Part shown: positions 1-6,544 of the stretch, one piece after another
Numbering within the stretch: position 1 is the first letter of the stretch
Layout of the letters: each line of letters begins with the position of its first letter
NCBI GenBank assembly: GCA_003561815.1
Contig: PWVP01000184.1
Span: forward strand, 1-10,271
Source of the DNA: Campylobacterota bacterium
Lineage (GTDB): Bacteria > Campylobacterota > Campylobacteria > Campylobacterales > SZUA-545
Direction of reading: 5' to 3'
DNA length: 10,271 nucleotides
Program-made: the position numbers and the translations under genes
The notes under the pieces: generated by a model
Seen by the model: only the letters and a program-made list of their open reading frames with translations
Told to the model about the DNA's origin: nothing
Database searches by the model: none

Positions 1-2196
1 ATGAGCGCCCTTTATACCAGCTACTCGGGGCTGCAGGTCTCCCAGCTGGCCACCGAGATCGCTGGCAACAACATCGCCAACGCCGAAAACCCCAAATACA
101 CCCGTCAGCGGGTCGATATCAGCAGCCGCTTCTCGCTGCCGCTGCATCCTGGTGATGTGGGAACCGGTGCCCAGGCCGATCAGATTGTGCGAATTCACGA
201 TGAGTTTGTCTACGGCCGCCTGCGCTCAGCGGCGACCAATCTGGAGTATCAGGAGTTTAGCGAGAAGACCCTTGTTGAACTCTCCAAATACTTCCCCGAT
301 ATCAACGAAGTGGGGGTCCAGCGGGATCTGATCGCCTTTTTTGACAGCTGGCAGAAGCTGGCGGCCAACCCCTCCGAGGATAGCCAGAAGATCGTACTGG
401 CCGAGTCGGCCAAAAACCTCGGACGGGGCATCCAGGATATTCGGGGCAAGATGACCGATATGCAGCGCATGATCGATCAGCTGCTTGTGAGCGGCATCGA
501 CGAGGTGAACCGCCTGGGTAAGCGCATCAGCGAGATCAACCAGGAGATCCGCCAGCTGGAGGCGCACAAATATAACCACGCCAACAAGCTGCGCGATGAG
601 CGGGATCACCTGGAGATGCAGCTGCAGAAGCTGGTGGGCGCGGAGGTGATCAAAAAGGGCCAGAAGACCATGACCCATGTCGATCCCAATATCGCTGACT
701 ATGGGGAGCACTACTCGATTCTGGTGGGGGGCTTTGCGATCGTCGATGAGCGCTCTTTTCATCCGCTCAAAACCGACGCCGCCGCCAACGCGGCCGGTGC
801 GATGAGTGCGGTCTTTTTCGAGCATCGGGATCTGAGCCGTGAAAACATCAGCACCAACATCCACGGCGGCAAACTCGGTGCCATCCTCGATCTGCGCGGA
901 CGCACCTTCGATGAGAAGACCGGCGAGCCCGCCGATGGGATCATCCACAAATATATCAGCAATCTTGATGTCTTCTCCCGGGGGATTATCCAGTCGGTCA
1001 ACGATGTCTATGCCGGTAGCGCCACCGATAAGATGATCTCTGATCAGATCGGCAGCAGTGTCGGACTCTCCTCCCGTCAAGCCAAGGGCACCCCGATCGC
1101 CAACCTGGGCGATCGCTACCTGCGCACCGATGTGCAGCAGGGGGATATGATTCTGGCGGTCTACTCACCCGATGGCAAACGGATGGTGCCCGATCTGACC
1201 ATCTCGATCGATCCGAGCGCCATGAGCCTGGAGGGGGTCGCCAATGCGATCAATGCTGAACTGGATGCGCGGGATATCAACGCCGAAGCGGCCGTCGATG
1301 GGGGATCGATGGTGCTGCGCACCGGCGGCAGGGGCAACGCTATCCCAGCCGGGGCGCTGCTGATTGCCGAGGACTTCTCCCTTACGCGCAATGCGCTGGG
1401 GATTACCGGCAGCCAACGCCTGGCCGATGTGGATGCGGTGGATATCCCCTTTACCATCACCAACGGCACCTTTGATATCGGCATCTACGATGACAACGGC
1501 ACCCAGCAGGCGGTGCGCACCATCACGATCGATAAGGATTCACGCAACCCCCTTTACTCCACCCTAAACGGGATCGCCGCGCAGATCAATATGCCCCATG
1601 TGGACGACAACCGCGATAACGACATGACCAACGATGTGGATGACTTCGTCACCGCCAGCTTCGATGCCAACCGTTTTCGTATCCGCACCGATGACCAGAA
1701 TGCGGGAGTCTACTTCAATATCACCGATCACGGCACCGGCTTTGCCGGGGCGATCGGGCTGCATAAGTTTATGGAGGGAAGTGGTGCCAAGGATATCAAC
1801 CTCAGCAGCCACTTCCGCCAGGACCCCACCGGCATCCAGGCCTACGATCTACCGGTGGTGGGCAACAACAACATCGCCAACCGGATGCAGCAGCTTCAGT
1901 ATGATGATGTGAACTTCTTTAACGACAACGGCACCGTACATGAGGACACCCTGATGGGTCGCTACCGCTATGTCGCCGGAATGGTGGCTGAGGATACCGC
2001 CTCAACCAAAATGGCCCGTGAGACGGCCAGCGCGCTGCATGATAGCATCGCACAGCAGCACACCTCCATCAGCCAGGTCAATGTCGATGAGGAGCTGGCC
2101 AATCTGCTGCGCTTCCAGGCGGGCTACTCGGCCAACGCTCGGGTGATGACCACCATCCAGACCATGCTCGATACGCTGCTAGGCATCAAGGTCTAA
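1..2196 (+). CDS. flgK: Flagellar hook-associated protein 1 (FlgK), long form
   Basis: FlgK is the first hook-filament junction protein. It is exported through the flagellar type III system and polymerises between the hook and FlgL/filament. The 731-residue product carries the N-terminal rod/hook signature NNIAN (residues 23-27) followed by the YTRQ motif. A helix-rich segment follows at about 75-220. The last 35 residues contain RFQAGYSANARVMTTIQTML, the classic FlgK C-terminal helix that pairs with the N-terminus. Between these lies a large variable exposed region that includes two related beta-rich units (about 379-468 and 488-587) and an Asp/Asn-rich loop at 535-548. Campylobacter and Helicobacter FlgK are, from memory, near 600 residues, so this one is long. 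The ATG is the first base of the window, so any ribosome site or promoter lies outside and a longer N-terminus cannot be strictly excluded. The match to the family N-terminus argues against one. The stop overlaps the next ATG by one base. Confidence 0.95.
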   Translation: MSALYTSYSGLQVSQLATEIAGNNIANAENPKYTRQRVDISSRFSLPLHPGDVGTGAQADQIVRIHDEFVYGRLRSAATNLEYQEFSEKTLVELSKYFPDINEVGVQRDLIAFFDSWQKLAANPSEDSQKIVLAESAKNLGRGIQDIRGKMTDMQRMIDQLLVSGIDEVNRLGKRISEINQEIRQLEAHKYNHANKLRDERDHLEMQLQKLVGAEVIKKGQKTMTHVDPNIADYGEHYSILVGGFAIVDERSFHPLKTDAAANAAGAMSAVFFEHRDLSRENISTNIHGGKLGAILDLRGRTFDEKTGEPADGIIHKYISNLDVFSRGIIQSVNDVYAGSATDKMISDQIGSSVGLSSRQAKGTPIANLGDRYLRTDVQQGDMILAVYSPDGKRMVPDLTISIDPSAMSLEGVANAINAELDARDINAEAAVDGGSMVLRTGGRGNAIPAGALLIAEDFSLTRNALGITGSQRLADVDAVDIPFTITNGTFDIGIYDDNGTQQAVRTITIDKDSRNPLYSTLNGIAAQINMPHVDDNRDNDMTNDVDDFVTASFDANRFRIRTDDQNAGVYFNITDHGTGFAGAIGLHKFMEGSGAKDINLSSHFRQDPTGIQAYDLPVVGNNNIANRMQQLQYDDVNFFNDNGTVHEDTLMGRYRYVAGMVAEDTASTKMARETASALHDSIAQQHTSISQVNVDEELANLLRFQAGYSANARVMTTIQTMLDTLLGIKV
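1135..1761 (+). repeat. Two related tandem units inside FlgK (protein-level repeat)
   Basis: Residues about 379-468 and 488-587 of FlgK share one layout. Each opens with a Gly followed by a strand ending in VY or IY, then a turn of type (D/N)G. Next come TISID or TITID, a helix ending in AINAE or AQIN, a V-A-x-x-D strand, a strand ending in RT, and a closing ALGI or IGL. They resemble the flagellin/hook IN-type repeat seen in other flagellar axial proteins. Identity between the units is low and only visible in the protein, so the duplication is old or the units converge on one fold. The second unit carries a long Asp/Asn-rich insertion (535-548) that the first lacks. Confidence 0.5.
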
Positions 2197-3005
2197 TGCG
2201 CGCACTGTTGTGGTGGCTGCTGCCGCTGGGGCTCTTGATCGGGTTTGTCTTTCTCGGCGGCGCACTCTTTAGCACCGATGCCCACACCCTCGATCGCCAC
2301 GCCATCTTGCTGCCGCCGAGCGCAGAGCACCTGCTCGGCACCGATCGACTCGGGCGCGACCTCTTTGCCCGCGTGATCGAGGGGGGCAAAAACTCCCTGA
2401 TTATTGGGGCACTCAGTGCGCTGATTGGCTCTTTACTAGGGCTGATGATCGGCATAACCGCCGGCTATTTTCGCGGCGTGGTGGATCGATCGGTGGTGGT
2501 GCTTATCGATCTCTTCTTGACCTTTCCCACCTTTTTTCTGCTACTGACACTGGTGAGCTATGTGGACGCATCGGTCTGGATGCTGATTGTCGTCATCTCC
2601 ATCACCGGCTGGATGGGTACGGCTCGGCTGATTCGCAGCGAGGCGTTCGCAATCGGCGCCAAACCCTTTATTAAGATCCTAAAGATCGGCCAGGTGGGGC
2701 TCTTTCGCATCCTCTTTAAATACTACGCACCCCTTCTGGCCCCCATCTTTCTGGTGAGCTTCACCTTCGGTGTCAGCGGGGCGATTCTGGCCGAGAGTGC
2801 GCTCAGCTTTCTCGGGCTGGGCATCACACCCCCGCAGATGAGCTGGGGAAGCCTTCTGGCCGAGGGCAAGGCGGTGATCGATGTCGCCTGGTGGGTGAGC
2901 TTCTTTCCGGGGCTCTTTATCTTTCTGATCACCTTTTTGCTGGTTCAGATCTCCGATCGGCTTCAGGCGCTCTTCAATCAGCGCGATCTACAAAGCGGCG
3001 CGTGA
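2196..3005 (+). CDS. ABC transporter inner-membrane permease, DppC/OppC family, without a paired permease
   Basis: This is one of the two membrane subunits of a peptide/nickel-type ABC importer. The 269-residue protein has an N-terminal membrane helix (about 5-23), then the conserved LGTDRLGRDLFARVIEGG block (47-64) typical of DppC/OppC. Further helices lie at about 68-90, 98-121, 126-140 and 235-252. The ATPase-contacting EAA-type loop runs from about 149 to 169 (EAFAIGA...). The strongly conserved AILAESALSFLGLGITPP block is at 196-213. A short AAGG (2188-2191) precedes the ATG, which shares one base with the flgK stop. No partner OppB/DppB, ATPase or binding protein is present in the window, so substrate cannot be assigned; the other subunits may lie upstream of flgK or elsewhere. 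Dipeptide, oligopeptide, nickel or microcin-C-type substrates are all possible. Confidence 0.9.
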   Translation: MRALLWWLLPLGLLIGFVFLGGALFSTDAHTLDRHAILLPPSAEHLLGTDRLGRDLFARVIEGGKNSLIIGALSALIGSLLGLMIGITAGYFRGVVDRSVVVLIDLFLTFPTFFLLLTLVSYVDASVWMLIVVISITGWMGTARLIRSEAFAIGAKPFIKILKIGQVGLFRILFKYYAPLLAPIFLVSFTFGVSGAILAESALSFLGLGITPPQMSWGSLLAEGKAVIDVAWWVSFFPGLFIFLITFLLVQISDRLQALFNQRDLQSGA

Positions 3006-3718
3006 GGCGCGCAGAGCTTAAGGCGCTGCTCGAAAGTAGCTGCGAGCAGCTCAGTCGCCCCCAGGCGATCTCCTGGAGCGATCCTGACCCGCTTTTGATA
3101 GCCAGAGAGCAGCGCGAGGATTGGGCGGTGCTGCTCTGTGCGCTCTTTGGCTACGGCAATGTGCGCGCGATCGTAGGGTTTCTCAGCGAGATTGAGTTTA
3201 CAACCCGCAGAGCCCCCCAACGGGGCTATCGCTTCCAGAGCCGTGAGGATGTGGTGCGCATCCTGACGGTGCTGCCCACAGTGCCGATCGAGGCGCACTT
3301 TAAGAGCGGCTACCGCGCTGCGGGGGTGCTAGGCGGCATCGCGCAGTGCATCGAGGCGATCGAAGAGGCGCTGGGTCACATGACACCGGGGCTTCGCTTC
3401 CTTGTTGGCAAACGGTTTGACCCGCTCAACCCCAAAGGTGCAGGCTCCTATAAGCGGTGGCTGATGTTTGCCCGCTGGATGGGCCGCCACCAGATGCCGG
3501 ATCTCGGGCGGTGGAGCTGGCTTGAGAGCCGGGATCTGATTATGCCGCTGGATACCCACACCTTTCGCCTGGGGCGCAAACTGCGGCTCATTCGGCGAAA
3601 GAGTGCGGATCTTCAAGCGGCTCTAGAGATGACCCGCGCACTTAAGCGCTTCTGCCCTGAAGATCCGATCCGGTATGATTTTGCCCTCTATCGACTTGGG
3701 CAGAAAGGGCAGCTATGA
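3002..3718 (+). CDS. DUF2400 / TIGR02757 family protein of unknown function
   Basis: The product matches the DUF2400 (TIGR02757) family, which has no established function. With a GTG start at 3002, sharing GTGA with the upstream stop, it is 238 residues, close to the family length. The frame stays open further upstream, but only within the permease gene. Conserved blocks seen are NPKGAGSYKRWLMFARWM (143-160), a DLG-RW motif (167-171), PLDTHTFRLGRKL (182-194), and the terminal CPEDPIRYDFALYRLG (218-233). The pairing of Gly-rich/Lys (Lys151) and LDTH (Asp184) motifs recalls the helix-hairpin-helix DNA glycosylase/lyase superfamily, where a lysine and an aspartate of the VDTH motif act in catalysis; this is inference. 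No signal peptide or membrane helix is seen, so it is probably cytoplasmic. No clear ribosome site precedes the GTG, fitting translational coupling. The stop overlaps yaaA by ATGA. Confidence 0.85.
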   Translation: MRRAELKALLESSCEQLSRPQAISWSDPDPLLIAREQREDWAVLLCALFGYGNVRAIVGFLSEIEFTTRRAPQRGYRFQSREDVVRILTVLPTVPIEAHFKSGYRAAGVLGGIAQCIEAIEEALGHMTPGLRFLVGKRFDPLNPKGAGSYKRWLMFARWMGRHQMPDLGRWSWLESRDLIMPLDTHTFRLGRKLRLIRRKSADLQAALEMTRALKRFCPEDPIRYDFALYRLGQKGQL

Positions 3719-4458
3719 GAGTTCTTTTGGCACCGGCTGAGACCAAGCGGCCCGATGGCGATCGGGAGGGCGGCTGCTTCAGGCTTGAGGATCTGCTCTT
3801 TGGATCAAGCCGCGAACGAGAGGAGGCGCTAGAGGCCTACGAGTCGTTTGTTCAGAGTGCGACCTGCGAAGCGCTCAGCGCCTTCTTCGGCCTTAAGCGC
3901 CCAGAGGAGATAGCGCGCTATCGGGGCCAGAAGCTGCTATCGCGCCCCACCCAAAAGGCGCTGCGGCGCTACAGCGGCGTCGTCTTTGAGGCGCTCGATT
4001 ACGACGCCCTTAACGCCACAGAGAGGCGGTGGTGCGAGGAGCGGATTGTGCTCTTTTCCAACCTCTTTGGGCCGGTGCGTGGTGGCGATGAGCTGCCTGA
4101 CTACCGCTTTAAGCAGGGCGCACAGCTGCCCGGCCTTAAAAGCGACCGGTTTGAAAAGAGCTTTCACGGTCTGCTTGAGCCGCTCCTAAGCGGCGAGTGT
4201 GTGCTGGATCTGCGCGCCGGCTGGTATATCAAGCGCTACCCGGTCGCCAAAAGCATCGTGCCGGTCTTTTTAAAAAACGGGCGGGTGCTCAGCCACTGGG
4301 CTAAAACCCAGCGCGGGCGGCTTGTGCGGTTTCTAGCCGCCCATCATCCCCAGAGTGAAGCGGATCTGGCCAAACTCAACCCGCCGGGACTGCAGCTTCA
4401 GGAGATTCGCCAGCACGGACCGCACCAGCACTGGATCTTTGAGACCGGCCAACCGTAA
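3715..4458 (+). CDS. yaaA: YaaA family peroxide-stress protein (UPF0246/DUF328)
   Basis: YaaA proteins lower free intracellular iron and limit Fenton damage during hydrogen peroxide stress in E. coli, and have been reported to bind DNA. The 247-residue product starts with the family motif LLAPAETK (4-11). It continues with RRYSGVVFEALDYDAL (84-99), the NLFGPVRGGDELPDYR block (116-131), a basic segment YIKRYPVAK (171-179), and the conserved KTQRGRLVRF near the C-terminus (197-206), equivalent to the AKKARG region of E. coli YaaA. An AAGGG (3705-3709) lies five bases before the ATG, which overlaps the preceding stop by four bases. The last 83 bp are also coding, in antisense, for the tail of the convergent protease gene, and no terminator separates the two. 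Family assignment is firm. The physiological role here rests on E. coli work. Confidence 0.88.
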   Translation: MRVLLAPAETKRPDGDREGGCFRLEDLLFGSSREREEALEAYESFVQSATCEALSAFFGLKRPEEIARYRGQKLLSRPTQKALRRYSGVVFEALDYDALNATERRWCEERIVLFSNLFGPVRGGDELPDYRFKQGAQLPGLKSDRFEKSFHGLLEPLLSGECVLDLRAGWYIKRYPVAKSIVPVFLKNGRVLSHWAKTQRGRLVRFLAAHHPQSEADLAKLNPPGLQLQEIRQHGPHQHWIFETGQP

Positions 4459-5695
4459 GCCAGAGCCCCTCCTCCTTTAAGATCTCCACCTCTTCGCCCA
4501 CCTCGATCGGCTCTGACTCTGTGCTCTGGGCATTCCAGATCTCACCGTCGAAGGAGACTTTGCCTTTAGGATCGAGCCGCCGGGTCACCTCCGCCACCCG
4601 GCCGAGTGTCGCCTCTTTCCCATAGGCGATGCGCCGCCGCTGAGCCGCCAGGCCGAAATAGGCGATACCGCCCATAATCACCGCACTGATGGCTACCGTA
4701 AACAGAATCGTCTCCAAAGCAACGCCTCCAAAAGGGGATGTGGGATCAAAGAGCACAAAAGAGCCCGCCAACATGGTCGCCGCGCCGGCTGCCGAGAGGA
4801 TTCCGAAGGTGGGCGTAAACACCTCCAGCGCAAACATCAGTGCCCCCATAAAGAGCAGCGCAATCCCTAGCCAGCTCGCCCCCATCAGCCCCAGCCCATA
4901 GAGCCCCAGACTCAGCGCAATCAGCCCCACGAGTGCTGGAAGCAGGCTGCCGGGGTTATAAAACTCGATAATCAGGCCATAAAAGCCGATCATCAGAAGC
5001 AGATAGGCGAGGTTGGGGTTGGTAATCAGCGCCAGAATCTCCTCGACCAGGTTGGTCTCCACCAGATGCACAGGGGCTACCGACTCGATAACATGGTGCT
5101 GATCGTGCTTGATCACCTCCATGCCCCGCAGCGCCTCAAGCAGCGCGGTGCGATCTTTGGCCAGAATCTCTACAAGCCCTGCTCTCTGGGCTTCGCGGGC
5201 GGTGTAGCTTTTGGCTTCGCTCACCATCACCTCTGCTGCGGAGATGTTGCGATCGTGACGCTCGGCCAGAGTGCGAACCAGCGCCATCATATCCTCGCTC
5301 GCCTTCTTCTGCATCGTCTCATCCATCTCCTGCTGCATGCTCACCACCGAGGCGGCACCGATATTGCTCACCGGGTTCATGGCGGCAATATCGGCCGCCA
5401 GGGTGATCACCGCTCCGGCACTGGTCGCCTGCGCCCCATCGGGGGTGATATAGACCACCACCGGCATGGAGGCTGAGGCCATAGCGGTCACCATCTCCCG
5501 CGTGACACTCACCAGCCCTCCGGGGGTGTCCAGCTCGAAGACAAGCACCTGCGCGCGCTCCTTCTCGGCTGCCTCAATCACCCGATCGAGATACTCGGCA
5601 GCGGTTTTGGTGATCGCCCCCTCCCAGCGGCCCGCCACCACCGACGCCAGAAGCGATGAGGCGAGCAGCAGAAAGAGGAGTGTTTTTCTGATCAC
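4376..5695 (-). CDS. Membrane-bound NfeD/ClpP-class serine protease
   Basis: This is the long type of NfeD protein: a secreted-side ClpP-like protease, a membrane region and a C-terminal OB-fold NfeD domain. The 439-residue product has a signal-like helix (about 4-21) and the protease core with ELDTPGGL (54-61). TSAG holds the presumed nucleophile Ser92, and Lys131 lies 39 residues later in the position of the catalytic lysine of Pyrococcus PH1510. Membrane helices lie at about 229-246, 250-271, 274-292, 297-315 and 328-350. The OB domain covers about 355-416. The start is GTG, chosen because AAGGAG (5704-5709) sits eight bases upstream and the hydrophobic leader begins there. About 20 extra residues after the OB domain, polar and Ala-rich, are encoded antisense to yaaA. 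In studied archaea this protease cleaves the C-terminal tail of a stomatin, and such a gene lies divergently next door. Confidence 0.9.
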   Translation of the reverse strand: MIRKTLLFLLLASSLLASVVAGRWEGAITKTAAEYLDRVIEAAEKERAQVLVFELDTPGGLVSVTREMVTAMASASMPVVVYITPDGAQATSAGAVITLAADIAAMNPVSNIGAASVVSMQQEMDETMQKKASEDMMALVRTLAERHDRNISAAEVMVSEAKSYTAREAQRAGLVEILAKDRTALLEALRGMEVIKHDQHHVIESVAPVHLVETNLVEEILALITNPNLAYLLLMIGFYGLIIEFYNPGSLLPALVGLIALSLGLYGLGLMGASWLGIALLFMGALMFALEVFTPTFGILSAAGAATMLAGSFVLFDPTSPFGGVALETILFTVAISAVIMGGIAYFGLAAQRRRIAYGKEATLGRVAEVTRRLDPKGKVSFDGEIWNAQSTESEPIEVGEEVEILKEEGLWLTVGRSQRSSAGAVRAGESPEAAVPAG

Positions 5696-5766
5696 GGCAG
5701 TCTCTCCTTATTTAGCTGAGTAACGGTACCATAGGCGCAGTCAATCCCCCCTAAAAAGGAGTCACG
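5696..5766. promoter_or_regulatory. Divergent intergenic region between the NfeD-type protease and slipin genes
   Basis: These 71 bp must hold both start regions unless upstream genes read through. Each side has a strong ribosome site: AAGGAG at 5704-5709 (- strand, eight bases from the GTG) and AAGGAG at 5756-5761 (+ strand, five bases from the ATG). A TTGACT hexamer lies on the - strand at 5739-5744 and TACCAT on the + strand near 5727-5732, but neither has a well-spaced partner, so no promoter is called with confidence. The gap is the most AT-rich stretch locally. It is small enough that the two promoters would have to overlap, which would allow joint control. Confidence 0.4.
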
Positions 5767-6513
5767 ATGAATCTGATGATTCTACTGGTGCTGGTTGTTC
5801 TCTTTATCGCCTCAGCCATCCGGGTGCTGCCCGAGTATGAGCGAGGGGTGATCTTTCGTTTAGGACGCCTGATTAAAGTTAAAGGGCCCGGTATCATTAT
5901 CGTCATCCCGCTGATCGATACGCTGGAGCGGGTGAGTCTGCGGATTGTGACCATGGATGTGCCCACTCAGGATATTATCACTAAAGATAATGTCTCGGTT
6001 CAGGTGGATGCGGTGGTTTACTACCGAGTGGTCGAGCCCGATCGCGCGATTGTCAATGTCGAGGATTACAACTTCGCCATCAGCCAGATTAGCCAGACCA
6101 CGCTGCGAAGCGTCTGCGGTCAGGACGAACTCGACGATCTGCTCTCCAAGCGTGATGAGATCAACGACAAACTTCAGGAGATGATCGACAAACAGACCGA
6201 TAGCTGGGGTGTGAAGGTGGTCAGCGTGGAACTTAAAAGAATCGATCTGCCCGATGACCTGCGAAAGGCGATGGCCCGTCAGGCTGAAGCGGAGCGGGAG
6301 AAGCGCGCGAAGATTATCGGCGCTCAAGCGGAGTTTGAGGCGGCCCAGAAACTCACCGAAGCGGCCAACCTGCTGGCCACCGAGCCCATCTCCGTACAGC
6401 TGCGCTACCTGGAGACGCTCAGCTCCATCGGCCACACCAACGCCAAGACCATCGTCTTCCCCTTCCCCACCGAGCTGCTCGATCTCTTCTCCAGTGTCAA
6501 GAAAAAGAGCTAA
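5767..6513 (+). CDS. Slipin (stomatin-like SPFH/band 7 membrane protein)
   Basis: Slipins form oligomeric rings or cages in membrane microdomains. This 248-residue protein has an N-terminal membrane helix (2-19), then VLPEYERGVIFRLGR (20-34), the diagnostic slipin entry. The band 7 core includes GPGIIIVIPLID (40-51), the MDVPTQDIITKDNV block (63-76), the VDAVVYYRV strand (80-88) and TTLRSVCGQDELDDLL (111-126). A charged helix rich in Ala, Glu and Lys at about 165-203 is the expected coiled coil. The C-terminal hydrophobic stretch TIVFPFPTELLDLF (228-241) corresponds to the region that an NfeD-type protease cleaves in Pyrococcus stomatin. AAGGAG lies five bases before the ATG. The gene is divergent from the protease gene rather than co-directional, and is followed directly by a hairpin. 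Confidence 0.93.
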   Translation: MNLMILLVLVVLFIASAIRVLPEYERGVIFRLGRLIKVKGPGIIIVIPLIDTLERVSLRIVTMDVPTQDIITKDNVSVQVDAVVYYRVVEPDRAIVNVEDYNFAISQISQTTLRSVCGQDELDDLLSKRDEINDKLQEMIDKQTDSWGVKVVSVELKRIDLPDDLRKAMARQAEAEREKRAKIIGAQAEFEAAQKLTEAANLLATEPISVQLRYLETLSSIGHTNAKTIVFPFPTELLDLFSSVKKKS

Positions 6514-6544
6514 ACCCTCTCCGCCCGAAAGGGCGGGGTTTTAG
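6510..6544 (+). terminator. Hairpin terminator between convergent slipin and small membrane protein genes
   Basis: A perfect six-pair stem CCGCCC/GGGCGG closes a GAAA tetraloop (6521-6536) and is followed by GGTTTT. An outer arm CTAAACC (6510-6516) can pair with GGTTTTAG (6537-6544) with one bulged T and an unpaired CTCT, extending the structure. The slipin stop codon sits in the left outer arm and the stop codon of the convergent gene in the right one. The T run is short (four), so it is a modest intrinsic terminator for the + strand. On the - strand the same stem is followed by AGAGGGTTTAG, a weaker tail, so two-way action is possible but less certain. Confidence 0.65.

Noticed and set aside
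226..1080. 284-residue open frame on the - strand inside flgK
   Set aside because: It is fully antisense to a strongly conserved FlgK coding region. Long antisense frames are expected at this GC and codon bias, and it has no recognisable domain or ribosome site.
1603..1647. Asp/Asn-rich stretch read as an EF-hand
   Set aside because: Spacing of acidic residues only partly fits the 12-residue loop, the conserved Gly and final Glu are missing, and no flanking helices are evident. Kept only as a comment on FlgK.
64..1881. Repeated CAACAACATCGCCAAC near both ends of flgK
   Set aside because: The first copy is the family NNIAN signature. The second encodes a similar NNNIAN by the same codon preferences, and no longer match surrounds it, so it is treated as chance or codon bias and not a recombination repeat.
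2891..3001. Longer start for the DUF2400 protein inside the permease gene
   Set aside because: The extra residues show no family similarity and would overlap the permease by over 100 bases. The GTG at 3002 gives the usual family length.
5066..5476. 136-residue + strand frame, His- and Arg-rich, inside the protease gene
   Set aside because: It is a shadow of the - strand protease core; the composition reflects the reversed codons rather than a real protein.
5696..5766. Sigma-70 promoter pairs in the divergent gap
   Set aside because: Isolated hexamers (TTGACT on -, TACCAT on +) lack partners at 16-18 bp spacing, so no specific promoter was annotated.
5860..6435. 191-residue - strand frame opposite slipin
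   Set aside because: It lies entirely within the conserved SPFH domain on the other strand, with no start signal or family match.
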